A DNA stretch of 64,000 nt from Pseudomonas maioricensis (GCF_022790535.1 NZ_LOHG01000006.1:173370-237369), one strand, 5' to 3'. Counted from the stretch's first letter, positions 1-9,002 are shown. The notes: a model not told the origin generated them from the sequence alone. Numbers and translations: made by a program.

Positions 1-444
1 CTGCTGGCGTTGATCGCCGAGCAGCCTTGCCATGGCTACGACCTGATCCGCCAGATCGAAGGCATGTTCGATGGCGCCTACAGCCCCAGCCCAGGGGTGA
101 TCTATCCCACCCTGACCTTCCTTGAAGAAAGCGAATTGATTGAAGGCGATGCTCAGGGTGGCAAGAAACATTACGCCGCAACCGACGCCGGTCGCGCTTC
201 ACTGGCTGAGCAGAAAATCGCGCTGGATGGCGTGCGCATGCGGATCGACGTCAGTAAGCGATCACTGCGCGGCCACGACCGCCCCGCTGAAATCCATGAA
301 GCCGTGCACAACCTGCGTCACGCCTTGCAATTGCACCACGGTCGCTGGAGCCCGGAAGAAATCCTCCGGGTTCGAGATCTGCTCAATAACACCGCCAAAG
401 CCATCGTCGATGGCCCCCACGTCAACTCGGAGAAGCCGGTATGA
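1..444 (+). CDS. PadR-family transcriptional regulator (5' end outside window)
   Basis: The reading frame is open from base 1, so the gene starts upstream. The visible part begins inside the winged-helix DNA-binding domain, with the PadR hallmark HGYDLIRQIE and the wing region GVIYPTLTFLEESELI. A C-terminal helical dimerisation region follows (about residues 75-145). PadR proteins are repressors that often respond to small ligands. The stop overlaps the start of the next gene (ATGA at 441-444), so it is translationally coupled to a siderophore-interacting reductase. This suggests it controls an iron or siderophore function, but that is inference. A TTG at 10 is not a credible start because the domain is already under way. 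Confidence 0.85.
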   Translation: MLALIAEQPCHGYDLIRQIEGMFDGAYSPSPGVIYPTLTFLEESELIEGDAQGGKKHYAATDAGRASLAEQKIALDGVRMRIDVSKRSLRGHDRPAEIHEAVHNLRHALQLHHGRWSPEEILRVRDLLNNTAKAIVDGPHVNSEKPV

Positions 445-1211
445 ATTCACAGCAATCCATCCACCGTGTCAGCCATGAGATCAAACGCCGCAAGCTGGAA
501 GTGCTACGTGTAACCGATATCACCCCCAAAATGCGCCGGATTACCCTGCGAGGTCCGGACCTGACCGGCTTCATCAGTCTGGGCACCGATGACCACGTAA
601 AACTGATTTTCGCTACCACGCCCGAAGAACAGGCCGCGCTGGATAACTTTGTACCGGGTTCACCCAGCGACGGACCAAAACCGGTCATGCGCGACTACAC
701 GCCACGTCGTTACGATGCGCTGAGCGGCGAGCTGGATATTGATTTCGTGTTGCACGGCGACGGCCCGGCAGCGACCTGGGCAGCGCAGGCTGAACCGGGT
801 CAGTTTCTGAACATCGCCGGGCCACGCGGTTCGATGATCGTGCCGGATATATTCGACAGCTATCTGCTGATCGGCGACGAAACCGCCTTGCCCGCCATCG
901 CCCGACGCCTAGAAGAGCTGCCAGCCAATCGCAGCGCGCTGGTCGTCGTAGAAGTTGCGGACTCCACTGAGCAGCAGGTTTTTCATAGCAAAGCGCAGGT
1001 TGACGTGATCTGGATCGTGCGAGGCGAACAGGATCTGGTGGACGTCACCCGCCGCCTGGAAATGCCTGAAGGCAAACTCTACGCCTGGGTTGCGACTGAA
1101 TCGCTGCTGTCGCGCAAGCTGCGCCGGGTATTACTTGGCGAATTCGGACTGGAAGAGGAGTTCGTCAAGGCTGCGGGTTACTGGCGACTGGATGGGAGTG
1201 ATGAGGGCTGA
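441..1211 (+). CDS. Siderophore-interacting protein (FAD/NAD(P)H ferric-siderophore reductase family)
   Basis: 256 residues, cytoplasmic. The N-terminal half is a ferredoxin-reductase-type FAD domain with the flavin-binding motif RDYTPRRYD at about residue 87. The C-terminal half is a NAD(P)-binding domain containing GDETALPAIARRLEELP. This is the ViuB/YqjH/SIP family, which reduces Fe(III) in imported siderophores to release iron. The start ATG lies inside the stop of the PadR gene (ATGA), an arrangement seen for other PadR-SIP pairs. The C-terminal AAGYWRLDGSDEG is typical of the family, so the gene looks intact. The exact siderophore cannot be inferred. Confidence 0.9.
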   Translation: MNSQQSIHRVSHEIKRRKLEVLRVTDITPKMRRITLRGPDLTGFISLGTDDHVKLIFATTPEEQAALDNFVPGSPSDGPKPVMRDYTPRRYDALSGELDIDFVLHGDGPAATWAAQAEPGQFLNIAGPRGSMIVPDIFDSYLLIGDETALPAIARRLEELPANRSALVVVEVADSTEQQVFHSKAQVDVIWIVRGEQDLVDVTRRLEMPEGKLYAWVATESLLSRKLRRVLLGEFGLEEEFVKAAGYWRLDGSDEG

Positions 1212-1254
1212 TGGACGCATAGCGCTCATCAAACAACATGCAAAAATGCATGTT

Positions 1255-1328
1255 CTGTAGGAGCTGCCGAAGGCTGCGAAGCATTTCTGCTGATACACCG
1301 CGAGCGCAGCCTCCGGCAGCTCCTACAG
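1255..1328. repeat. REP hairpin, 'CTGTAGGAGCTGCCGAAGGCTGCG' family
   Basis: An inverted repeat whose left arm reads CTGTAGGAGCTGCCGAAGGC and whose right arm ends GGCAGCTCCTACAG, with one mismatch (CTCCGG against CCGAAG). It lies between the convergent SIP and Pr6Pr genes. Copies of the same family are at 4662-4736 and 56376-56446, and the left half of one is at the right edge of the window. A degenerate half-copy ending GCGCTCCTACAG follows at about 1340-1382. These are Pseudomonas intergenic REP sequences; a role in transcription end or RNA stability is possible. Confidence 0.85.
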
Positions 1329-1384
1329 ATCCTATGTTTGCCGCGAGACCGTGCGGTGCAAGACACCGGGGCGCTCCTACAGAT

Positions 1385-2041
1385 TCAGCACTTGGCGCGT
1401 AACCTGTCCACCCCAAGCAACACCAGCGCAATCACGATAAAACCGATCAGCACCCCACCCGCATTGGTAAACGCCTGCACATAACCAATGTTGCCGACGT
1501 TGATAAACGGGTACATGTAATCGCCAATGGAACTGCCGCGCAGCAGCACGTAAGAGAAATAGATGACAGGGTAGAGAATCCACAGCAGCACATGCTCGAT
1601 CCGCAACATTCCCTTCGGCACGTACAGCCACCAATACAGCAGAAACGCCAGCGGCATGACATCGTGAAGCAGTTCGTCGGCGACCCATTGCCAGCCTTCC
1701 GGTTGCCAGAGATGCCGCAGCAGCACGTTGTAGGCCAGGCCGACCAGCACAATACTTGCGGCAATACCGCTGCACACCACGGGATGCTGGAAAAAGCGAT
1801 GCGCCGGGGAACGTCTGCCGGTGAGTGCGCTGGTCAGCACAACCGCCACCAGCGTGTTACTCCACACCGTAAAGAAGCTGAAAAACCGTACCAGCCCACC
1901 TATCAAGCTCGCATCATCGGCCCAGCGCGCGATGAAAATAAGGTAGAGCTGAATGGCCAGCCCTGACCATCCCAGGCACGCGGCAATCATCGTGTAACAG
2001 CGCTGTCCTTGCGCACTTTTCATGTATTGGAAGTACATCAC
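1385..2041 (-). CDS. Pr6Pr family integral membrane protein
   Basis: 218 residues with about six hydrophobic segments and few charged residues between them, consistent with a polytopic inner-membrane protein. Family features include the VRFFSFFTVWSN segment and a late FINVGNIGYV segment. The Pr6Pr family (predicted six-pass, related to FAR-17a/AIG1-like proteins) has no established bacterial function. An alternative start is the methionine six codons downstream (MKSAQG). It lies 35 bp downstream of the VF530 gene on the same strand, so the two may be co-transcribed. Confidence 0.8.
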   Translation of the reverse strand: MMYFQYMKSAQGQRCYTMIAACLGWSGLAIQLYLIFIARWADDASLIGGLVRFFSFFTVWSNTLVAVVLTSALTGRRSPAHRFFQHPVVCSGIAASIVLVGLAYNVLLRHLWQPEGWQWVADELLHDVMPLAFLLYWWLYVPKGMLRIEHVLLWILYPVIYFSYVLLRGSSIGDYMYPFINVGNIGYVQAFTNAGGVLIGFIVIALVLLGVDRLRAKC

Positions 2042-2076
2042 TGTTCCTTGAAACCCAGCCTTCGAACCGGGCGAAA

Positions 2077-2304
2077 TTACCAGCCTTTACTGCGGTGCAA
2101 CTTCACGTACAACGCCTCGACCTTCTCCCTGGCCCAAGGCGTCTTGCGCAGAAACGTCAGGCTGGACTTGATGCTTGGATCGCTCTTGAAGCAGCGAATA
2201 TCAATGCGTTCAGCCAGGCCTGACCACTCGTAATGCTCAACCAGAGCGTTAAGGATCTGTTCCAGCGTTACACCGTGCAAAGGGTTGGAGTGGGGTGTAG
2301 TCAT
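2077..2304 (-). CDS. VF530 family DNA-binding protein (DUF2132)
   Basis: 75 residues. The sequence [21 protein letters not shown] followed by [27 protein letters not shown] matches the small VF530/DUF2132 family. Members fold as helical DNA-binding proteins, but their role is not established. The length is normal for the family. It is the promoter-proximal gene of a short minus-strand unit with the Pr6Pr gene. The divergent neighbour is the Zur-box-controlled receptor, with about 260 bp between the two starts. Confidence 0.85.
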   Translation of the reverse strand: MTTPHSNPLHGVTLEQILNALVEHYEWSGLAERIDIRCFKSDPSIKSSLTFLRKTPWAREKVEALYVKLHRSKGW

Positions 2305-2478
2305 GCGAAACCTTCATGCTGAATGGATAGGGGCACTTCCCGGAAGCTGCGCACCTTAGCCGAGCCTTCAGACAGCGGGAAGAGCTTAGCGTGCGAAGTC
2401 TTTGTATCGGCAGTCAGCTTCCGCCTACCGAGAGCGTAGGACGTTTCCGAAAAGTTCCTCTTTCAGCCGATAAAGAGA

Positions 2479-2493
2479 TGTTATATTGTAACA
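2479..2493. promoter_or_regulatory. Probable Zur operator upstream of the TonB-dependent receptor
   Basis: The perfect inverted repeat TGTTA-N5-TAACA (TGTTATATTGTAACA) lies 74 bp before the receptor start. It fits the gammaproteobacterial Zur box core, which I recall as GTTATAnnATAAC-like. The gene it precedes is a ZnuD-type receptor, and the PAO1 homologue (PA0781) is recalled as zinc/Zur regulated. Zur binding is inferred. Confidence 0.7.
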
Positions 2494-2566
2494 ACAGTTA
2501 TCCATCTCACTTGATATCAACGCTTTGCAGGGCGCCTCAGAACGCGCTCGGCTCAAGGAATTCCGC

Positions 2567-4603
2567 ATGTCTCGTCCCTCCAATTTCTTGCTCTGGCACC
2601 TCACGCCACTGGCAGCTGCCATGCTGCTCGTCTCACCTGCCCACGCCGCCAACACCGTTGATCTGCAGCCGCAGGTCATTACCGCCAACCCACTGGGCAG
2701 CGACCAATTGGCATCCCCGGCAACAGTGCTTGAAGGCGACGATCTGACGTTGCAGCAAAAAGGCAGCCTGGGTGAAACGCTCAACAAACAGCCGGGAGTT
2801 TCGTCTTCCTATTTCGGGCCGGGAGCCAGTCGGCCGATCATTCGCGGCCTGGATGGCGACCGGATTCGCATCCTGCGCAACGGCGTGGGCGCACTGGACG
2901 CATCGTCCCTGTCCTATGACCACGCGGTTCCGCTGGACCCGGTGAACGTCGAACGCATCGAGATCGTTCGTGGCCCGGCCGCGTTGTTGTATGGCGGCAA
3001 TGCCATCGGTGGAGTGGTTAACACCTTCGACAACCGTATCCCGACCGAAGCCATTGAAGGTATCCATGGCGCAGGAGAACTGCGTTACGGAGGCGCGGAC
3101 ACAACGCGAAGCAGCGCGGGCAAACTTGAAGCCGGTAATGGCCAGTTCGCTTTGCACATCGACGCCAATGCCCGCGAGTTCAACGACCTGCGCATCCCTG
3201 GCTATGCCCGTACCAGCGAGCAACGCGCAGCCGAGGAAGGTAACGACAAGAAACACCGCCTGAGCAACAGCGACGGTCGACAGGATGGTGGCGCGGTCGG
3301 CGGCTCCTATACCTGGGACGATGGCTACGCGGGTGTGTCCTACAGCAACTATGACTCCAACTACGGATCGCCTGCCGAACAAGATGTACGCATCCGCATG
3401 GAGCAGCAGCACTATGCGTTTGCTTCGGAAATCCGCAACCTGTCGGGCCCCTTCAGTTCAGTGAAACTTGACGCGGGTTATACCGAGTACGAGCACCGCG
3501 AGATCGAAGGCGGTGAAGTCGGCACCACGTTCAAGAACAAGGGCTATGAGGCCCGCGTTGAAGCGCGTCATCAACCGATTGGCCCGCTTGAAGGCGTGGT
3601 CGGCGCGCAAGTTACCCGTGGCGAATTCTCTGCGCTGGGCGAAGAAGCGTTCGTGCCGCAGACGGATACTGACGCGGGCGCGCTGTTCATCCTCGAAGAG
3701 CTGCAAGCCACCGAGCGGCTGAAGTTGAGCCTGGGCGGTCGCATCGAACACACCACTGTCGACCCTGACGCCAAAGGCAACGAGCGCTTCGCCAACGCAG
3801 AAAACTCCAGCAGCTTCACCGCTGGAAGCCTGTCGTCGGGTGCTGTCTACACCTTGAACCCGATCTGGTCACTTGCCGCAACCCTGGGATATACCGAACG
3901 CGCACCGACCTTTTATGAGCTATACGCCAACGGCGCACACGTCGCGACCGGCACTTACGAGCGCGGCGATGCAGGTCTGTCCAAAGAAAAAGCGGTATCC
4001 AGCGATCTGGCCTTACGCTTTGACAATGGCACCCACAAAGGCAGCGTTGGTGTGTTTTACAGCCACTTCTCCAATTACATTGGTTTGCTGGGCACAGGTC
4101 GCACGCTGGATGACGACGGCGAAGAAGACGCAGATGGCATTCCCGAATATAACTACTCGGGCGTTCGGGCGCGGTTCAGTGGCGTTGAGGCACAAGATCA
4201 CTGGAAGCTGGGGCAAAACCAGTACGGTAGCCTGGCACTGGAGCTTTCCGGCGATTACACCCGAGCGAAGAACCTAGACACTGGCGAAGCGTTACCTCGT
4301 ATAGCGCCGTTGCGTTTGAACAGCGGCCTGTTGTGGGAACTGGACAAATGGCAGGCCCGGATCGATGTGGAACACGCCAGCGCTCAGCGTCGCGTGCCGG
4401 ATAACGAGAGCGGGACTGATGGCTATACGACGCTTGGAGCCAGCGCGGGGTACAAGTTTGATCTGGGTGGCAGCCAGTGGCTGGCTTTCGTCAACGGCGA
4501 GAACCTGACCAACCAGACCGTGCGCTACGCCAGCTCGATCCTGCGCGACATCGCCCCGGCGCCGGGGCGCAGTGTTGAAGTGGGGTTACGGACGACGTTC
4601 TGA
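2567..4603 (+). CDS. znuD: TonB-dependent outer-membrane receptor, ZnuD-like (zinc uptake)
   Basis: 678 residues from the ATG at 2567, chosen because it opens directly into a signal peptide (MSRPSNFLLWHL...SPAHA, cleavage near residue 27); the frame extends 14 codons further upstream without a signal. A plug domain (about 35-150) contains LGETLNKQPGVSSSYFGPGASRPIIRGLDG split over conserved blocks and IEIVRGPAALLYGGNAIGGVVN. A 22-strand barrel then ends in the C-terminal Phe. Acidic extracellular-type loops (DDDGEEDADG near residue 525) fit metal binding. The Zur-like operator just upstream supports zinc import. A copper or other metal substrate is possible. Confidence 0.85.
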   Translation: MSRPSNFLLWHLTPLAAAMLLVSPAHAANTVDLQPQVITANPLGSDQLASPATVLEGDDLTLQQKGSLGETLNKQPGVSSSYFGPGASRPIIRGLDGDRIRILRNGVGALDASSLSYDHAVPLDPVNVERIEIVRGPAALLYGGNAIGGVVNTFDNRIPTEAIEGIHGAGELRYGGADTTRSSAGKLEAGNGQFALHIDANAREFNDLRIPGYARTSEQRAAEEGNDKKHRLSNSDGRQDGGAVGGSYTWDDGYAGVSYSNYDSNYGSPAEQDVRIRMEQQHYAFASEIRNLSGPFSSVKLDAGYTEYEHREIEGGEVGTTFKNKGYEARVEARHQPIGPLEGVVGAQVTRGEFSALGEEAFVPQTDTDAGALFILEELQATERLKLSLGGRIEHTTVDPDAKGNERFANAENSSSFTAGSLSSGAVYTLNPIWSLAATLGYTERAPTFYELYANGAHVATGTYERGDAGLSKEKAVSSDLALRFDNGTHKGSVGVFYSHFSNYIGLLGTGRTLDDDGEEDADGIPEYNYSGVRARFSGVEAQDHWKLGQNQYGSLALELSGDYTRAKNLDTGEALPRIAPLRLNSGLLWELDKWQARIDVEHASAQRRVPDNESGTDGYTTLGASAGYKFDLGGSQWLAFVNGENLTNQTVRYASSILRDIAPAPGRSVEVGLRTTF

Positions 4604-4614
4604 TTAGATCCAAA

Positions 4615-4641
4615 GCCGCCCGCGCGCAATGTGCGGGCGGT
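4615..4641 (+). terminator. Hairpin after the TonB receptor (weak terminator candidate)
   Basis: An 8-bp GC stem, CCGCCCGC (4616-4623) with GCGGGCGG (4633-4640), begins 12 bp after the receptor stop. It lacks a downstream run of T, so it may end transcription inefficiently or protect the mRNA 3' end. Confidence 0.45.
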
Positions 4642-4661
4642 AAAAATCTGCGTCGATCGCC

Positions 4662-4736
4662 TTGTAGGAGCTGCCGAAGGCTGCGATCGCATTCTGTCTG
4701 ACACACCGCTTTCGCAGCCTTCGGCAGCTCCTACAG
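4662..4736. repeat. REP hairpin, AGGAGCTGCCGAAGGCTGCG family
   Basis: Near-perfect inverted repeat: the left arm TGTAGGAGCTGCCGAAGGCT pairs with the right arm AGCCTTCGGCAGCTCCTACA around a loop of about 30 nt. It forms a tandem pair with the different REP at 4750-4837 in the gap before oprB. Confidence 0.9.
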
Positions 4737-4749
4737 GGTGGTGTAAAAC

Positions 4750-4837
4750 CTGTTGGAGCGAGGCTTGCCCGCGAAGGCAATACATCGATAGTAACGAGAC
4801 ACCGCGTGACGGTATTTCGCGCCCCTCGCTCCAACAG
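4750..4837. repeat. REP hairpin, GGAGCGAGGCTTGCCCGCGA family
   Basis: The left arm CTGTTGGAGCGAGGCTTGCC and the right arm TTCGCGCCCCTCGCTCCAAC form an imperfect inverted repeat. This is a second REP sequence family, related to those at 16137-16224 and 9003-9091. The remaining 4838-5022 stretch before oprB shows no gene. It presumably carries the oprB promoter, but I could not identify boxes with confidence. Confidence 0.8.
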
Positions 4838-5022
4838 ACCGCCCTTCCACTGTTGCAATCCCCGCAATGATCCATGTCAGTTTTGTTGCTTTTTACGAAC
4901 TCGATAGCCCCCTATCATTACAACCTGCCAGCTGAACCGATTTTGCAACCTCTAAATACGTTGCGAAACCGCGGCATAGCGCCGCACGCCTTTTTTTCAA
5001 ATAACTCAAAAGAACGATACCT

Positions 5023-6405
5023 ATGTCTGCCGACCCGATACGTTTTTTGGCTATTGCCCTGCCCTTCCCTTCACGCCGACGCTTTACTGCCGGGCTCTGT
5101 GGGCTCGCCGCTGCAGGCCTTGCCAGCTGTGTTCAAGCCGCCCCGGCATTTGATAGTGATTCGCCATGGATGCTGGGCGACTGGGGCGGTAAACGCACCG
5201 AGCTGTCGCAACAAGGCTACGACTTCAAACTCGACTACACCGCCGAAATGGGTTCCAACCTGCACGGTGGTTACAGCCACGACAACGCAGTGCGCTACAG
5301 CGATCAATACGCCCTCGGCGCTCACCTCGATCTACAGAAGATTCTCGGCTGGCACGATGCAGAGTTTCAACTGACCGTGACCAACCGCAACGGTGACAAC
5401 ATCAGCAACGACCGGGTCAGCGACCCGCGCACTGGCACGCTGTCTTCGTCACAAGAAGTCTGGGGGCGTGGCAGCGTTACCCGCCTGACGCAGCTGTGGT
5501 ATCAGCAAAAATTCTTTGATCAGGCCTTGAGTATCAAGCTGGGCCGATTCAATCAGGGCGAAGACTTCGGCAGTTTCCCCTGCGACTTCCAGAACCTCTC
5601 ACTGTGCGGCTCTCAAGTCGGTAACTGGGACGGCGGCACCGTTTACAACTGGCCGGTCAGCCAATGGGCGATGCGCATCAAATACCAGATCACTCCCGAG
5701 TTCTTCGCCCAGATCGGCGCGTTCGAGCAGAACCCGTCAAATCTGGAAAACGATAACGGCTTCAAGCTCAGCGGCAGCGGCACCCAAGGCGCCGTCTTAC
5801 CGGTAGAACTGGTCTGGTCGCCAAAGGTGAACGGTCTGCCAGGCGAGTACCGCGCCGGTTATTACTACAGCACCGCCGACAGCCAGGACGTTTACAAGAA
5901 CAGCAATGGCCAGCCGGCAGCGCTCACTGACGGTACTTATCGCAGTGCTTCGAGCAAACACGGCATGTGGTTGAACCTGCTGCAGCAGGTGACCAGCAGG
6001 GACGGCGATCAAAGCCGCGGCTTGAGCGTGTTCGCCAATAGCACGATGCACGACAAGAAGACCAACATGGTCGACAACTACGTCGCCGTCGGCGCGTTTT
6101 ATAAAGGTCCGTTCGACGCTCGTCCCAAAGATGATATCGGCCTCGCCGTCTCGCGCATCCACGTCAACCCTGCCTACCGCAAAAATGCCGCCGCGCGTAA
6201 TCAGGCGGCCGCTGTTTTCGACTACAACGATCCGGCATTCACACCCCTGCAGGACACCGAATACAACGCAGAGCTGTATTACGGCGTGCACCTGACCAAC
6301 TGGCTGACGGTGCGCCCGAATCTGCAGTTCGTTCGCCATCCCGGTGGAGTGGACAAGGTGGACGATGCGTTGGTGGCGGGGCTAAAAATTCAGTCATCGT
6401 TCTGA
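5023..6405 (+). CDS. oprB: Carbohydrate-selective porin OprB
   Basis: 460 residues with an N-terminal signal region (RRRFTAGLCGLAAAGLASCVQA) and an outer-membrane barrel ending in the classical C-terminal Phe (IQSSF). The mature start region SPWMLGDWGGKRTELSQQGY is the OprB family signature, and GRFNQGEDFGSFPCDFQNLS and VRPNLQFVRHPGG are further family blocks. OprB porins let glucose and related sugars cross the outer membrane. The glucose dehydrogenase gene follows 131 bp downstream on the same strand, as in the P. putida oprB/gcd pair, so this porin probably feeds periplasmic glucose oxidation. The ribosome-binding site before ATG 5023 is weak. Confidence 0.92.
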   Translation: MSADPIRFLAIALPFPSRRRFTAGLCGLAAAGLASCVQAAPAFDSDSPWMLGDWGGKRTELSQQGYDFKLDYTAEMGSNLHGGYSHDNAVRYSDQYALGAHLDLQKILGWHDAEFQLTVTNRNGDNISNDRVSDPRTGTLSSSQEVWGRGSVTRLTQLWYQQKFFDQALSIKLGRFNQGEDFGSFPCDFQNLSLCGSQVGNWDGGTVYNWPVSQWAMRIKYQITPEFFAQIGAFEQNPSNLENDNGFKLSGSGTQGAVLPVELVWSPKVNGLPGEYRAGYYYSTADSQDVYKNSNGQPAALTDGTYRSASSKHGMWLNLLQQVTSRDGDQSRGLSVFANSTMHDKKTNMVDNYVAVGAFYKGPFDARPKDDIGLAVSRIHVNPAYRKNAAARNQAAAVFDYNDPAFTPLQDTEYNAELYYGVHLTNWLTVRPNLQFVRHPGGVDKVDDALVAGLKIQSSF

Positions 6406-6490
6406 CCGACGGCTGATTTCTGCTGTCATTAGTTCGTATCAACGACTAGTTTCAAAGTATTGCAGGCAATTCCTCAGCGAATCCTGCGCG

Positions 6491-6498
6491 AATAACAA
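6491..6498 (+). promoter_or_regulatory. Candidate Crc/Hfq catabolite-activity motif before gcd
   Basis: AATAACAA matches the AAnAAnAA pattern bound by Hfq/Crc in Pseudomonas. It lies 39 nt before the gcd ATG in the leader between oprB and gcd. Short A-rich motifs occur by chance, so this is tentative. Confidence 0.35.
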
Positions 6499-6536
6499 AG
6501 CTTCATCACTTAAATCTGTCCTTGGAGATTCACACT

Positions 6537-8948
6537 ATGAGCACTGACGGTGCTTTGAGTAAAAATCGCCTGCTACCGACGTTGCTCGGGCTGGTGATAC
6601 TGCTGATGGGCCTGATCCTGCTAGGCCTGGGCGTCAAACTGCTGCAACTGGGCGGTTCGCTGTATTACTTGCTGGCAGGCATTGGCTTCGCGGTGACGGG
6701 CATTTTGCTCATCACCGGACGCCGTGCGGCATTCGGCTTGTACGCACTGATCCTGTTCGCCAGCACCGTCTGGGCATTGTGGGAAGTGGGTCTGGACTGG
6801 TGGCAACTGGTGCCACGTCTGGCGTTGTGGTTTGCCTTGGGCATCGTCATGTTGCTGCCATGGTTCCGCCGCCCCGTCCTGCGTGGCGAGCCTGGCGGTA
6901 AAGGCACCGGCGCACTGACCGTCGCCGTAGTGCTGGCAGGCCTCACTGCGCTGGCCAGCCAGTTCACCAACCCCGGTGAAATCAAGGGTCAACTGGACCG
7001 TGACACTGCGGGCACCACCAGTGCCGCGCCAGCCATGCCTGATGGCGACTGGCAGTCCTACGGGCGCACCGGCTTCGGTGACCGTTACTCGCCACTGGCA
7101 CAGATCACTCCGGACAACGCCAGCAAACTGGTTCCGGCCTGGACTTATCGCACGGGCGATATTCCGGGGCCGAACGATCCGGGTGAAACCACTGCCGAGA
7201 ACACGCCGCTGAAGGTCAACGGCATGCTTTACGTGTGTACACCGCACAGCCAGGTGATTGCCCTTGATCCGGACACCGGCAAGGAAATCTGGCGCTACGA
7301 TCCGAAGATCAGCACCCAGAACGCAGCCAACTTCAAAGGCTGGGCGCACATGACCTGCCGTGGCGTGTCGTACCACGATGACGCCGCTTATGCAGCGGCA
7401 CCGGCGCAAAGCCCGGCCACACCAGCTGCACCAGCAACGGCCAATGCCTGCCCGCGTCGTATTTTCCTGCCAACGGCCGACACTCGCCTGATCGCACTGA
7501 ACGCCGACACCGGCAAAGTCTGTGAAGACTTCGGCAACAAAGGCGCCATCGACCTGAGTGCCAACATCGGTACTTTCGCCCCGGGCGGTTACTACTCCAC
7601 CTCGCCACCTGCCGTGACCAAGGACCTGGTGGTGATTGGCGGCCACGTCACCGATAACGTTTCGGTTGATGAGCCTTCGGGCGTGATCCGCGCGTTCGAC
7701 GTTCATACGGGCCGTCTGGTCTGGAACTGGGACAGCGGCAACCCGGACGATACGACCCCGCTTGCAGAAGGTCAGTCCTACACTCGCAACTCGCCCAACA
7801 TGTGGTCGATGTTCGCCGTCGACGAAAAACTCGGCATGCTTTACCTGCCGATGGGCAACCAGACTCCGGATCAGTGGGGCGGCGACCGTACTGACGAGTC
7901 AGAGAAGTACAGCGCCAGTATCGTGGCCCTGGACATCGCTTCCGGCAAAGTCCGCTGGAACATGCAACTGACTCACCATGACCTGTGGGACATGGACGTG
8001 GGCGGGCAGCCGACCCTCATGGACATGAAAACCGCCGACGGCATCAAGCCAGCGGTACTGGTATCGACCAAGCAGGGCAGCATCTACGTGCTGGACCGCA
8101 GCAATGGTCAGCCGATCATCCCGATCAATGAAGTACCGGTTCCGCAAGGCGCAGTAGCGGGTGATCGCACCTCGCCAACCCAGCCCAAGTCCGACCTGAA
8201 CTTCATGCCGCCGCCGTTGAAAGAACGCGACATGTGGGGTGTGACACCATTCGATCAGGCGCTGTGCCGGATCGACTTCAAATCGCTGCGCTACGACGGC
8301 CCGTTCACGCCGCCATCGCTGCAAGGTTCGATCGTCTATCCAGGTAACTTCGGCGTGTTCGATTGGGGCGGTATTTCGGTTGATCCGGTGCGTCAGATTG
8401 CTTTCGTCAATCCAAGCTACATGGCCTTCCGCTCCAAGCTGGTGCCCGCGGCAGAAGTCGAAGGCGGCCCTGGTCGCAAGAGCGAAACTGAAGGTGTACA
8501 GCCGAACAAAGGCGCGCCATATGGCGTAATCCTCGAAGCGCTGCTGTCGCCGATGGGCCTGCCGTGCCAGGCACCGGCCTGGGGTTATGTCGCAGCGGTT
8601 GATCTGACCAACCATCAGACTATCTGGAAGCACAAGAACGGCACCGTGCGTGACAGCTCGCCGGTTCCGATTCCACTGTCCATGGGTGTTCCAAGCCTGG
8701 GCGGCACGTTTACCACTGCCGGTGGCGTAGCGTTCCTCAGCGGTACCCTGGACCAATACCTGCGTGCCTACGACGTTCGTAACGGCAAGCAGTTGTGGGA
8801 AGGCCGCCTGCCAGCAGGCGCGCAAACCACACCGATGACCTACACCGGCAAGGATGGCAAGCAATACGTGCTGGTCGTTGCAGGCGGTCACGGTTCGCTG
8901 GGCACCAAGCAAGGCGACTACGTGATGGCGTTCAAACTGCCGGATTGA
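6537..8948 (+). CDS. gcd: Membrane-bound PQQ-dependent glucose dehydrogenase
   Basis: 803 residues from ATG 6537, which has a GGAG ribosome-binding site; the frame could start at a TTG 15 bp earlier, but without support. Residues about 10-140 contain five membrane segments. The rest is a periplasmic eight-bladed quinoprotein propeller beginning DGDWQSYGRTGFGDRYSPLAQIT. Family blocks include TTAENTPLKVNGMLYVCTPH, QLTHHDLWDMDVGGQPTL and the late TTAGGVAFLSGTLDQYLRAYD. It oxidises glucose to gluconolactone in the periplasm using PQQ and passes electrons to ubiquinone. It is paired with OprB upstream and followed by a strong terminator. The quinate/shikimate family is related, but length and motifs favour Gcd. 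Confidence 0.95.
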   Translation: MSTDGALSKNRLLPTLLGLVILLMGLILLGLGVKLLQLGGSLYYLLAGIGFAVTGILLITGRRAAFGLYALILFASTVWALWEVGLDWWQLVPRLALWFALGIVMLLPWFRRPVLRGEPGGKGTGALTVAVVLAGLTALASQFTNPGEIKGQLDRDTAGTTSAAPAMPDGDWQSYGRTGFGDRYSPLAQITPDNASKLVPAWTYRTGDIPGPNDPGETTAENTPLKVNGMLYVCTPHSQVIALDPDTGKEIWRYDPKISTQNAANFKGWAHMTCRGVSYHDDAAYAAAPAQSPATPAAPATANACPRRIFLPTADTRLIALNADTGKVCEDFGNKGAIDLSANIGTFAPGGYYSTSPPAVTKDLVVIGGHVTDNVSVDEPSGVIRAFDVHTGRLVWNWDSGNPDDTTPLAEGQSYTRNSPNMWSMFAVDEKLGMLYLPMGNQTPDQWGGDRTDESEKYSASIVALDIASGKVRWNMQLTHHDLWDMDVGGQPTLMDMKTADGIKPAVLVSTKQGSIYVLDRSNGQPIIPINEVPVPQGAVAGDRTSPTQPKSDLNFMPPPLKERDMWGVTPFDQALCRIDFKSLRYDGPFTPPSLQGSIVYPGNFGVFDWGGISVDPVRQIAFVNPSYMAFRSKLVPAAEVEGGPGRKSETEGVQPNKGAPYGVILEALLSPMGLPCQAPAWGYVAAVDLTNHQTIWKHKNGTVRDSSPVPIPLSMGVPSLGGTFTTAGGVAFLSGTLDQYLRAYDVRNGKQLWEGRLPAGAQTTPMTYTGKDGKQYVLVVAGGHGSLGTKQGDYVMAFKLPD

Positions 8949-8967
8949 TGTTTCGCTGATGCAATGA

Positions 8968-9001
8968 AAAAGGCGGCCATCGAAAGAGGGCCGCCTTTTT
9001 T
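8968..9001 (+). terminator. Rho-independent terminator of gcd
   Basis: The stem AAGGCGGCC (8970-8978) pairs with GGCCGCCTT (8989-8997) across a 10-nt loop and is followed directly by a T run. It starts 20 bp after the gcd stop. Confidence 0.9.
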
Positions 9002-9002
9002 G

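Noticed and set aside
4874..5374. 166-codon frame overlapping the start of oprB
   Set aside because: It runs into oprB in another frame, has no motif, and the region 4838-5022 is a promoter-type gap.
6621..8912. Long minus-strand frames of 361 and 337 codons inside gcd
   Set aside because: They are opposite-strand shadows of a GC-rich gene with clear Gcd motifs; their translations show no domain and no ribosome-binding site.
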